From Trichosphaerium sp. ATCC 40318 (Eukaryota; Discosea; Flabellinia; Trichosidae), in contig JALMLS010000175.1 in NCBI GenBank assembly GCA_038496445.1, forward strand, positions 186,001-250,000: a stretch of 64,000 bases of DNA. Direction: 5' to 3'. This document shows positions 1 to 10,475 of the stretch, in pieces; position 1 is the first letter of the stretch, and each line of letters opens with the position of its first letter. The translations under genes were made by a program, and so were the position numbers. The notes under the pieces were generated by a model that worked only from the letters and a program-made list of their open reading frames with translations, made no database searches and had not been told where the DNA came from.

Positions 1-1
1 A

Positions 2-826
2 TACTACTTCACCGTTGTACCACCAGAAACAATACAAGCAATATATGATGCTGGTACGCTTACTTTCGCGGTGTTTAAACAAAGCCCTCGGTCACATTTT
101 TATGACTTTATTTGGCTTAAAATGTGTTTAGGGACCGATGGTAAATGCAGTCTAGATGTTGATCCTGTAGTGATTACTGCACCTCCTGTACAAAACGTAA
201 CGGCGACTCCAACTACAGAACCACCAACGAACGCGCCACTTGAATGTAACGGAGCACCTCCTGTGAATGCAGTTTGCAATGGAGAAACAGGTATTTGGGA
301 AATAGAAGAACCTATTGCTCTCGAAGGCGGAAGTATAAACGTTTTCGTACCAATCGTTTATAAAGGAGACTTTACTGTTTCTGAAGGCGCCATAAGTACA
401 ATATCTCTCTTCAATGGGGCATCGCTTACCTTTGAACAATGTCCAACAATCAACGAAACTTTGACTGTTTTTATTGATATTCTTAATGAAACACAAAGGA
501 TAATATCACTTCCTGATGGCTGTGATATTGATGAAGGTGTATTGAACTTAGTAGCGAGGGATACATGCGCGCAAGTCGTTACAATGAAACAGTTCAATCA
601 GGTCTTCGCTTCGATCGGTGGAAGCACTTGTACAGAGAATGGAAGCTCAAAAATGGAAGGAAAAACAATTGCTTGGATATCTTCTGTGACTATATTAGCT
701 GTATTAATAACCATTGGTTTGGTAGTGTTCTTGGCTTATTGGAGCAGAATTGTTAGAAAGAAAATCAACCTCAAAGCCGTTGAGCAACAACTAGAGAACG
801 ATTTAGGCGTAGATAGCGCCATGTAG
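2..826 (+). CDS. Type I membrane glycoprotein, 5' partial
   Basis: The frame is open from base 2 and ends at a TAG at 824-826, so the gene begins upstream of the window. The visible part is an extracellular-type domain with a Thr/Pro-rich linker (TPTTEPPTNAP), several paired cysteines and N-glycosylation sequons (NVT, NET, NGS). One strong transmembrane helix follows (about residues 203-226 counted from codon 71), then a short basic-to-mixed cytosolic tail (RIVRKK onward). This implies a single-pass surface or endomembrane protein with its N-terminus outside. I do not recognise the family. No intron is needed in the visible part. An upstream signal peptide is expected but lies outside the window. 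Confidence 0.7.
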   Translation, partial: YYFTVVPPETIQAIYDAGTLTFAVFKQSPRSHFYDFIWLKMCLGTDGKCSLDVDPVVITAPPVQNVTATPTTEPPTNAPLECNGAPPVNAVCNGETGIWEIEEPIALEGGSINVFVPIVYKGDFTVSEGAISTISLFNGASLTFEQCPTINETLTVFIDILNETQRIISLPDGCDIDEGVLNLVARDTCAQVVTMKQFNQVFASIGGSTCTENGSSKMEGKTIAWISSVTILAVLITIGLVVFLAYWSRIVRKKINLKAVEQQLENDLGVDSAM

Positions 827-1331
827 ATAATGATACAGAAAAAACTGAGTAATGTTAAATAGATAATCAACTTGTTTTTGTACTTCAAGTTCCGTGTTGC
901 GCAACACAAATCTTATGTTGACTTTATCGGGTCGGTTCAATCCGCGCCCTTACACGAAGAGTTTGATTTCTAGAAGTGTAGTGATGTTAGTGCCCTTGTT
1001 TGGTGGGAAACTGAGCGGTTGGTACAAACGTCGCTTCAGTTGCCCTGAATTTATGCGAAAAGCAATAAACCAATTACGGCAAAAAAATGAATAAAAACCG
1101 AAATTTCCTTCTTTCCTAATTGCGTTCAGCACTCATAGATAACATAAATAAACACAATACATATATTATAGAGGCGTGAGCAGGGTTTTGTATCATATTT
1201 GTGGAGCACAACTAAAAACTGTGTCAAAACGTTCAATGAAACGAATGTCGTAAAAAATAGTCGAAACTCGGCAAAAAAAGTTGAGTTTTCTGACACAAAG
1301 TCCATTATTTTAAGAGCAGATACCATCAACG
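827..1331. other. Intergenic, no supported gene
   Basis: Only short frames without ATG starts are present. The stretch is AT-rich and runs from a membrane protein stop to the ATG of the next gene on the same strand. I see no RNA gene or repeat. Confidence 0.5.
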
Positions 1332-3577
1332 ATGGAGCTTTCTATAACAGAAAATGATCTGATATGGGCAGCAAACAAAGTGAACGTAACAAGAGAGATA
1401 GCGGCTAGTATTTTTGCTCTACTTGTTTCCTCAGCCCAAAACGCATCAAGAGCCGTACAAGACGCTCAAAGAGATATAGAAGATGATATTGATACGATTC
1501 AAGGGGCAATAGGGCAGTTTTTCAACTTAACGTAAGAGAACCGCCCATCTTTGATTGCCGCTTTAAGTAGTTTTATTCACTTTATTGTTTAGCTATGTTC
1601 TGTATATTGCTGGTTACTTTGTTGTTCTTGCTTCTCTTAGCGGCTTCCTACAGCTTATATCTGACAAAAAAAAGGGTCAACAAGCCATAATATCGTTCTG
1701 CTACTTCGCCCTTTTCATTCCGGTACTTTGCAGTCTTTTTTTTCTGTCGTTTTCTAAAAATAGGAGCTCTAATTGTTTTGTTTTTTTATTGATAAATCTC
1801 ATCGTGACGTTCTCTTTAGGTCGCATTCTCTATTGCTGAGCGTGGTGCTATTGTTATGTCTTCCGTTATGATACTAACGGCCGTCATTTTTCTGCTACCA
1901 CAAACGTTATGGACTGGTATGAAAGCTTGTGTTGAAGCGAAAATGTTTGAACAAACAAGCCAAGTATTTGTTATGATGGATGCAATAACTTTTGTCGTTG
2001 CTTGGATCTTGACATTTACGTTTGATTCTCCTTTCGTAGCGCTATCAATACCGCTAAGTGGGCTACCTTTATGGGTAGACATAGGCATACAATTCTATCC
2101 GAATAGAAAGAAAGAAGGAAAAGACTCTTGGCCTGCTTTCTATCCAAAAAACATTAAAGAAAAGGCAGCATTGATTACAGCTTACTCAGCACTTTGTTTA
2201 TCGCTTGGTTTTGGGTTATCAGCTACCACTGGATTTATAGAAAACCGCCAATTCTCTTTTTGGTTCAACATGGTTGGCATGTCAGTGTTCAGCTTCTCTT
2301 TTGTTCACACAGTATGGTATTGGGACAAAGACGAAGAAGACAAAAAAGAAACAATGGGTCAGAACTTTGCAAGGAGGCCAGAAGCGTGGGCATTCGTAGT
2401 ATTTGTAACAACTACTATGATGTTCTACTCGTTCACATTACACACGTGGACATTTGTTCCTTATGGAGCAGGAATACTGATAATATTTATCTTACACAAG
2501 ACTTCTCAAGAACCGTATTGGATTGGACCTTTCAAGCTTTATTTCTACACACTCATAACTTGTCTTATGTTCTCTTTGTCATATGGGTACCAAGGCGTTA
2601 GGGATAAGTTCTGGGTACAAATCGTTATGGATCTTTACAAAGGAACTACTATTTTGGAACATTTAAGTTCAGCTGCTGTTCGATTTCAGTTGGCTGTTGT
2701 TGGATTATTTTTTGCCGGATATTGTAAGACGACTATCGTGACACCAGGGAAGCCTCACAGTTTAGTGATTGGGTTATTATATACTGTTCACGGGTAAGAC
2801 GAAGTTTCTTAGTTTTTTCTCACAACCGCCTTATACTAACTATTGCTGTAGGTATTTGCTTGCCCTATTCTTGATTTGTGTGTTAGAGTTAGAATCAAAC
2901 ACATATGTCAGAGCTGTAATTGCATTTTCGTTGACAGTTTGTATGCCTATTGTACCCGTTGAAGCTATGCCAGGCAACATCCGAGATGATACTATCGTCT
3001 TACTCGGTAAGCTTTATTTTTATCAAAGTTCTTTAAAATTACTTACACGTTTCTTGTTTAGTTGGATTCGCAGTGAACTCTCGCTTGATTGGTCTTGGAA
3101 GTTTTATGAGTCCTATAATATTCTATTCGCAGCTTGTTCTGAGAGCTGTATTCACTCGTGTTTGTATGACCCACGCAGCCGGAGTTCCAATAATGTTTAT
3201 GTTTTCTGTTTTAACTATATTCCAATCAGTTCCAATAAAATCGCCTGTCATGACCATGGTGGGTATAGCAGGTACGAAAGCATCATCTAGAGACTTTAAT
3301 GTTCTTACTGTTATGATTAGGAATCTATGGAACGATATCCTTGCTGATTTCTAAATTTACAAAGGACAAAATGATTAATACAATTTTCATGTTGATTACA
3401 GGTTTGGCATTTGTTTTCCTTGGATTCCGTATCCATGATAATATGGATACATTCACAGCTGCTATTGAATTTTATATACCTGATTTCGTTATCAATGGAC
3501 CACAACTTGGAATTGAAAAAACTGTTATGGACTTTTCGAGAGACTTAATTCACAGAGTTGACTACTGGAACAATTAA
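1332..3577 (+). CDS. Polytopic membrane protein, six exons
   Basis: Starts at ATG 1332. Exons read as 1332-1531, 1593-1722, 1820-2793, 2852-3006, 3062-3271 and 3402-3577; each join keeps frame and removes a GT-AG intron. The last intron (3272-3401, 130 nt) is the least certain, because its 5' half is also open. The product is about 580 residues. After a soluble, amphipathic N-terminus it carries roughly ten hydrophobic segments, among them ones near 1593-1720, 1856-1920, 1960-2010, 2160-2220, 2390-2500, 2550-2600, 2690-2790 and 2860-3260. An acidic loop (DKDEEDKK) sits in the middle. It is presumably an integral membrane transporter or scaffold. I do not recognise a named family and see no catalytic motif. 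Confidence 0.75.
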
Positions 3578-3864
3578 TTGTTGTTTGTTGCAATAAAAAA
3601 ATAAAACAACTTTCTGGTACACTCAATAACGACCTTGTAAATACTCTACATGTACTCCGCTACGCGCTGATAAACATAAGAAGCCATAGGGAGTCCCTTA
3701 ATCCGATAACGCGACAAACAGTACTTCTTTGAACCATGCTACCCGCAATGAATTATTTGAGAGCGTTAAAATGAGTTTGGGAGAACGTTAACGCAAACCA
3801 CTTTTTTTTTTCTGTATTTCGCATCAAACAAAGTTTATTTTTCTTTGATGTACATAAAACAAGT

Positions 3865-5606
3865 ATGAGTGCACCCAAGAAAATTCTACAGAGTGGGTTG
3901 AAGCTAATCAGTAGCCTTCCGCCAGAAATAAGTGTGGCTGTACTTGATAACTTATGCCTGATAGACTTATTGGCTGTTCGCTTAACCAATTCAACATTAA
4001 GTTATTTGGCAAGTTTAACAACGCTTTACTCTGTGCGTACTTGGTGGTTTCCTGAAAATTATTAATTCTGTACCTTCTAGAAAGGTGTCAAGTTTTGTAG
4101 ACCACATGTTTCTGGAGCTGTTTGGAATGAGTTTACACCAGCAATCCTTCAAAAATTGAATATTTATGCCGTTTCATCATTTGACATTAAGTTGCCGATG
4201 AATGAAGTACCTATCACTGTTTGTGATATCCCTATTTATGATATACCTAATCGTGAAAGTATGTATGATAAATTGGAAGGGCGTATTGGTCGTGATCAAG
4301 TTGTAATGGGGCCATCATTTGAGCAACAATTCAAAAAAGCAACAGAAGAAATGTTAGACAATATCTATGCACTTTATCACGTGGATATTGAGCCTTTTGC
4401 ACTCACTTGCTTTTCATCCGATAGCCAATATTCAAAATATGAAACGGAGCTCATCGAAAACTATGATAGGGCGATCTACCTTGAGCTACCAAGTGAATAC
4501 TCAGGTACCAACTAAAAACATTGTTAAAAAGTTAAACATGTTTAGATGGACAAGTTGTTACAGTTCGAGGATGTTCAGCAGAAATACACTTAAATTCTTA
4601 CAGCAACTTTGTGATGAAACATAGTAATATAATGAAAGTAAATTTGTGGATAAAGCCAACAAACATTAGTCATGAAGGTAGTTGAATGTACATTTTTTTC
4701 TTGAGGTGTTGAAAAAAAGCACATGTCAACTCCTTATTAGTGTCAAGCGGACCTGCTAAGAAATATGTCCTCATCTTTGGTGTTAAGTCAAATAGGTCAC
4801 AAATACGGAATGAAGTTGTATCTAGACATAAGCAAGAGATTCTTGATGCGTTTATGTTGTTCCCAAAAAAAAGGGTAACAAAAGTTGGATATTGCACATA
4901 CTATCCATACGAGAATTTGGATAGCTTGGATGTACTTACCGGTGTTGATGCATTGATATATCATGTACTTAAACCAGTGATAAAAAAGGCATATTTGAAG
5001 CAATTGAGCTACTCTGCTGAAGGTTTAACTGATTCATACCTGTCAGAAAGGTTGAAATTTCCATGCTCACATCGTCCATCAAGACCTGTAGAGGCATACA
5101 AGCAAATACAGCCTTCATACAATTACCAAAGGTGTGCCCATCAAATACATACCAAATTACATTTACTAACGTGACATTTAGTTTAAGGCGACATACGTTT
5201 TTAAACACTGAAATACCAAAGTACTGTTGTTTTTTTTTCACCATTCTATATTGATTGTTTACTAGAGTATACTCGCCTAGATCTCCAATATATAGCCCTG
5301 CAAGTCCCACATACGAGCCAACAAGCCCTGGATATTCACCAGAAAGATACTCACCACGAAATCCAGTTTACCCAGATTCTTTAAGAGGTAGGTGTAAATT
5401 GCAATATGTAATAGAACTAACTAATATTCAAAATAGATCAACATTCGTTGATACGGAAATATGATGAAGAAGCTAAGTACTTGTTTATAAAGAAAAAGTA
5501 CTTAATGGGTGACTGTATATTTCTAAAAAGCAATGCTATTATTATCAATGAAGGTAGTTACGAAGGACTCATTGGAATAGTTTTTGAATTGCCTCCATAT
5601 TTCTGA
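3865..5606 (+). CDS. F-box protein with RNA polymerase II CTD-like YSP tail
   Basis: The ATG at 3865 opens an N-terminal F-box-like segment (about residues 17-45, [20 protein letters not shown]). Introns inferred from frame are 4033-4080, 4505-4563, 4678-4740, 5051-5091, 5221-5265 and 5388-5436 (41-63 nt; the last has a CTAAC branch site). The middle is unrecognised. The exon from 5266 encodes tandem YSP-type heptads ([18 protein letters not shown], then [16 protein letters not shown]), resembling the Pol II CTD consensus YSPTSPS. A basic stretch and a short C-terminal module follow, ending at TGA 5604-5606. F-box proteins usually recruit substrates to SCF ubiquitin ligases. The heptads suggest a phosphorylatable or CTD-mimicking tail; that part is inference. 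Confidence 0.7.
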
Positions 5607-5974
5607 GCACGTGATATATTCCATTAACAAGACCACAACCAAACACCCTTGCACTTACTTCTAATAACAAACATGTTATCTTAAACTTAACAAACCATAA
5701 CAAACAGTTGTTCGCTACAGTTTGCTCAAGTTCAACAAGAGTTGCACAATACAAGGCTTATCAATACTATTGTCTCAATTGTAGAAATAAAATGACTGAC
5801 ATTTCAGCTGGTATATGTTTTTACCAAAACACCTTGTATTGCGTTTGTGAGCTGTCATACAGCAGATAGGTTTACGATATTCCAATTCTCTGATTTGGTT
5901 GTCAAATCATCTTGAAAAGAATGCCGTTGACGAGAGGTAACAAGCCTGTTTGAAGAACGAAAGTCGTTAAATTC
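5607..5974. other. Intergenic between F-box gene and small bacterial-type gene
   Basis: Contains one CACGTG near 5608 and no frame I can support. It is probably the 3' flank of the F-box gene and the promoter of the next gene. Confidence 0.45.
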
Positions 5975-6289
5975 ATGACAGAAGCAGATACAGTTGAAAA
6001 TACAGTAAAGAACCTCCTAAAAGATTGGCGAGCCCACTGCGAGAAGAATAAACGGTTTTCTAAAGCTACACGTTATACAAATTGTGATGCGTTTAAAAAA
6101 ATGGTAGAGATCGGTAAACCTGCTCTACCAACTATACTCAAGTCATACGAACAACAAGAGTATTCTTTGCTATATTTTTTCCTGTTGAGCGCAATTGTAA
6201 CTGGAAATCCATTCGGTAATGTACCAGGTGTTAGAGATCAAAATAGAGATGATTGGATTGCGTATGGAAGAGATAATGGGTATTTATAA
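5975..6289 (+). CDS. Small protein with a bacterial-type W...GxPALP...TG.NP domain
   Basis: An intact single-exon frame of 104 residues starting at ATG 5975. Its pattern is a leading tryptophan (DWRAHCEKNK), a central GKPALPTIL block, then SAIVTGNPFG and a terminal WIAYGRDNGYL. From memory this matches a small uncharacterised family frequent in cyanobacteria and other bacteria, where the blocks read like W..., GPAALPLLL, ITG.NP and W..WGR..GY. The function is unknown; in bacteria these genes are often near toxin-antitoxin or mobile loci. Lack of introns in an intron-rich neighbourhood fits horizontal acquisition, which is inference. Alternative: an ancient eukaryotic family I do not know. Confidence 0.65.
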   Translation: MTEADTVENTVKNLLKDWRAHCEKNKRFSKATRYTNCDAFKKMVEIGKPALPTILKSYEQQEYSLLYFFLLSAIVTGNPFGNVPGVRDQNRDDWIAYGRDNGYL

Positions 6290-6553
6290 GCAAAAAACAC
6301 AAATTGTAAACAATGAAAAAAAGATAAAAATAGCTCCTACACAAAGACCATTACTTTGATCAAGTTGTAACCTACGTAACGTTCTAGTATAGAACCACGT
6401 GCACCATGTACAGAATTAAAGATGACATCTTGAATAACTGAGTATCAGTCTGATTAGTAACAACCACAAACTGTTTTCTTGTATTACATTTTTCAAGAAT
6501 TTATTATTTTACATCTATACCTTTTGTTAACCACCCGTTACAGCCACAATTAC

Positions 6554-8913
6554 TCACTTTGTATCATCATCTTGCCCTTTTAACGCTTTGAATACATACT
6601 GATGAAGATCATGATGCACTTGAAGTGTAAAGTCAATATGTCCCAGGTAAGGGAACGCCTTAATATGAGCTAATTCAGGTTTGGCTGCATTTAGGATAGA
6701 ATAGTGTAGTAGAACACTTGGTGGTGTAATAAGTCTATCACGTAATCCCATTGCAATATATACAGGAACATCAATCCTAACACGTGCCATAAGAGACTTG
6801 ACAAACAAATGTAAAAGGCAATCCAAAATGGAAAAAAAAAAGAACAGCGCTTTCCTAAAAGGTTTGACGTACTTGTCATAGTGTTTGAAAAAATTTAAAG
6901 GTTCTTTAGTACCATAAACTTGCAAGTTTTTCTTTTCACCATAATCGAACGCCTAGGTTTTTGTCATCAAGCGTTTGCACGTGTTTTAAATCAAAATATG
7001 ACAAAAAAAAAGAAAGAAAAATGTTGACTCAGTTATGAAATTGGCCACAACTCATGTGGCAAACTCCTCTACCGGTCATTTGATATATGAACCCCCGGGT
7101 ATCTAAGTGACTACGGCAAGCCAAAAAAGAGACCCTATCGTTCAAGGAAACAGTATTTTTTACATAAAAGAAAAAACTTTCTTAATTTCTATTACCTGAA
7201 AAGTCTTTGTCCTCCATAATTGCCAAAAATGTGAATATACACCAACAGATGTACCAGCAAATATATTATGAGTAATACCATGTGTTGTAACAAACGCATG
7301 CTTCTAAAAACAAGAATGAGACGACATCAAGTTAAATACTCTTTACGAACATCTTTACGTCCACCTAGAAGCTGATATGCAATATATGATGCTATGGTAC
7401 GTGTAGGATAAGCGCTATTAACATCTTCCATGATTTTAGCAATGAGTAATTGAATAAACTCTACAACAAAAGGAATTAGGTCAACAACTTTCAAGAACGT
7501 CAAACGTAGAACTCATTCTTACCGGAAGGAAAGCGGAAAGAATACAATGGTATCCATGGTAATATTGCATTAATTATAGGTCCTCCAATCTTCATTATAA
7601 TAGGAGCCGTTTTAAAGTACCCAGCAGGAGATAAAAGTACAGCACGACTTATATGATGAGGTTTATGTTCAAGTCGCTTAAAAATCATATACATAATGCA
7701 ACTCATAGCACCCATCTACCAGATAGCGTAAAAAAAACACGGATAATGAAAAATAGCCTTGCTGCTGCTAAGGCAAGCCAAAAAGGTGCGTACACTATGC
7801 GCAATAACCTGTATTGTAAAACCATGCGGTTTTAGAGGCTCCTCATCTATGATCGGTTCAGGAACACCAAGTTCTTTGTTCTTTATCTTTACAATATTCT
7901 CAATAAACGCAGAGTAATCTTTAGACCCATGCTCATTAACTGTAAAATCCCAATACTTCTTTGATGTAATCTTAGGATCACTGTGTCGTATTTTACCGTC
8001 GCAGCCCCTTCAAGTCGTTTAGACGCTATTGCATATGTATAAAAGTGTACCTGAAGGTTCCTACGAATACATCATAACCCTTTTCATAAGCTTGGAAAAT
8101 CAGAGACACCTTGAACAGAATTCAGAAAATAACGCTAAATACGCCAAGTATGTATTACCTGACCGCTTGAAAACCATGCCCAACTTGTATCTAGTACTCC
8201 ATGTTGAAAGTAAAGAGCTTCTTTACTTTCAGGCTGAGGTAGACGCTCGAGAATTAAAATGTAACCATCCTCTTTACTAATGTTAATACTTGCTTCTTTT
8301 TCACGTGTCAACCATTACCTGTCACAATTTCATGTTTTTCATATGGATATCCTGCTCTCCGAGCAATCTCTCCAACGTCTCGTTTGTCTAGCGGAGTAAT
8401 TAGCGTTAAATAAGGCAAGCTTTTATGGAACAAAAAAAAGTTTACCAAATTTTTTCATGTTTACTATTCGGCCTGGTAGTGACGTAATTGTCTTTTGAAC
8501 GGCTCTCTGTGCTGTTAGGAGTTTTGCACATGCAATGTAAATAGATTTACATATATAATACGGTGCTAGAGTTGTTAGAACAAGAAATACGCGTCCATAT
8601 TAGTAACATACAAAATAAAGCAAGTATAGTTAAGAGTATGGTCCATAATGTCAGAGTTTCAAGCCAATGAGTATATCTATGTACAAGAGACCGTGTGAAT
8701 GTTACAACGCGATCAATATTAAGGAGTATAGAAAAGCGTAAATCCTACAATAGTCAGAAGATTAAAAAAAAGATTGTTCACCTCAAAAAATCCTGTCGTT
8801 ACTTTTTGATGTGTTAACGGTTGGTCTTTATGAAGATCATGTTGGCTATACCTCAAATCAGGCGCACTCAACTCTATTAAAATTATAGTAAGTGAACGAT
8901 GCCAAAGTGACAT
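6554..8913 (-). CDS. Lysosomal acid lipase-type alpha/beta hydrolase
   Basis: Assembled from many short exons on the minus strand. In order: an N-terminal membrane segment (about 8600-8690), the family opening block (GYPYEKHEIVT, then EDGYILILERL), the oxyanion-region motif LYFQHGVLDTSW, YDVFVGTFRG, a DPK..KKYWDF block, the nucleophile elbow AHSMGA (codons split by an intron ending just before 7713), AGTSV, and the C-terminal catalytic part with GLRD and GHIDF. This is the AB-hydrolase lipase family, which hydrolyses cholesteryl esters, triglycerides or sterol esters. The N-terminal helix suggests membrane anchoring, as in the yeast Yeh/Tgl1 enzymes. Introns include very short ones (about 40 nt near 7482-7521; 46 nt near 8550-8600). 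The stop is at 6554-6556; the first exon is uncertain. Confidence 0.85.
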
Positions 8914-9003
8914 TATCAGAAAATGTGTGTAGCTGTTTTGATGTGTTTGGTAAGGCAGGGAAGCAGTATGGGTATTTGGCTTATTTTTTTCTGTTCTTAG
9001 TAG

Positions 9004-9429
9004 CTACTTGTTTTTAGACGTACTGGCTCTTAGTAAATCGTCTTGTTCCTCTTCTTCTTCTTCCGTACTTACGTCTACAACAACTGGCTTCGCTTGTTTC
9101 CTAATTCTTGTTCTATACTGGCTGTACCAGTTCAAATACGCTTTAAAAAGGTAAGATAATCAAGTTAGTGCATTTGTACTTGAGTTACCTTCCTTATTGA
9201 GGAAACCAAGTATAAGCGCTCCGAAATTGCTAAGTACGCGTGCTGCTATGCGCCATACTAATTAATGTATTAAAACCATTGACGGACTGACAATTTAATA
9301 CCTTCGTTTACTACAGTCTTAGACGACGCATCGAAAGTGTCTAGTATCTATTTAATGAATAAGGACAAATCAGTATGTGAATAGTACTTTATCCGCAACG
9401 AACTGCGTTGATGCAGCAATATACTGCAT
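9004..9429 (-). CDS. Small conserved-looking hypothetical protein, four exons
   Basis: Four exons (9388-9429, 9302-9347, 9189-9257, 9004-9140) join in frame to 98 codons, removing introns of 40-48 nt; one carries a CACTAAC branch-like site. The 97-residue product has an amphipathic N-terminus, a hydrophobic middle (VLSNFGALILGFL), an aromatic NWYSQYR segment and an acidic tail (STEEEEEEQDDLL). A membrane-associated role is likely, but I do not recognise the family. All three phases agree, which is the main support that it is real. It is transcribed away from the thioredoxin gene, with about 165 bp between the two start codons. Confidence 0.6.
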
Positions 9430-9594
9430 CACAAGGAGTTCATGGAGATTCAGAAATGGCTAATAGCTGTTAGAGCGACTTAGCACTCCCAGCTTAACAT
9501 TCCCACAAAAGTTAATTGCGACGGTTCAAGCGGTACAACGTACGCCGACACAAGGAACCTGTAGTGTTAACTAAGATTTTAGATCTCATAAAAC

Positions 9595-10232
9595 ATGTTT
9601 ACGTACGTTGTGGGTGCTATGCTTTTCGTAGTGGGTGTTGCTATCTTCTGGGCGTTGGGAAAGGCTGCTGTAATATTTTTAAACGATTACCATCATTTTG
9701 TGACTAAACCGCCGTAGGATGACGACGATACACCCAGAAAAACAAATGTAGTACACGTCACAGATGTAAGTCAATTAGACAGCGTGATAGCAAAAGCAGG
9801 CGGTTTGGTCGTTATTGACTACTCAGCGAAGTGGTGTGGCCCTTGCAAAGCGATTGCGCCTAAATACGACTTATTCAGCTTGACATACGAAAGTACGCAT
9901 TTGTATCAACTGAACAAACCGTTTACAAGATTATTTTTTTTTACAACTTTTTATTCAAACTGTCGGAATTGCCTTTATGCGTCGTTTGACGAGTTTTGGC
10001 GTTTTAGCTTACACTACTTGGGTTCCCTTTGTTTGAACGTATCTATATTGCTAACAATCGTGTAGATGTAACGTTTTTGCACGTGGATATTGATGAGCTA
10101 AGTTCGGCGAATCAAGTTAAAAAGATTCGCTCAGTTCCTACTTTTGAGTTTTACAAATCTGGCGCTAAACTAGATGTACTAGCAGGTGCTAATGCATCAA
10201 AACTGGAACACATGATAAAGAAGAATAAATAG
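9595..10232 (+). CDS. Membrane-anchored thioredoxin-like protein
   Basis: The ATG at 9595 begins a hydrophobic signal anchor (VVGAMLFVVGVAIFWALG). A 48-nt intron (9670-9717, with TGACTAAAC branch site) removes an in-frame TAG and joins it to an acidic linker (DDDDTP). Next come the thioredoxin N-terminal strands and the redox motif WCGPC near 9832-9846. A second intron of about 150 nt follows, with boundaries unresolved between roughly 9886 and 10040. The last exon carries VTFLHVDIDE, the cis-proline loop (SVPTFEFY) and the terminal helix, ending at TAG 10230-10232. All core thioredoxin elements are visible. Expected role: disulfide exchange, with the catalytic domain tethered to a membrane. 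Confidence 0.8.
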
Positions 10233-10475
10233 AGAAACAAAGAGCACCTTTCAGTTGTATCACGTGCAAAGTTGACTTGCAATAAAAATATTATCTATCG
10301 CACTCACCGGCTTAGTTACGACTCTGAACGTATTCGCAAACAATGCCCATCATTTCTAAGATTAAATGCTTTTGTTTATATTAGGTTTAAGGTTGTAGAG
10401 TACGAGGTATCACGATTGCAACTTGAAAAGGAAAGTATTTGACTTTGAGGCGCGATTTTTGATTTCGGAGCTAGG

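Noticed and set aside
894-1094. 66-residue frame at 894
   Set aside because: Starts at TTG, no family signal, in the gap between two genes.
9715-9717. In-frame TAG in the thioredoxin gene as stop-codon readthrough or code change
   Set aside because: A 48-nt GT-AG intron with a branch site removes it in frame, and TAG is used as a normal stop in several genes here.
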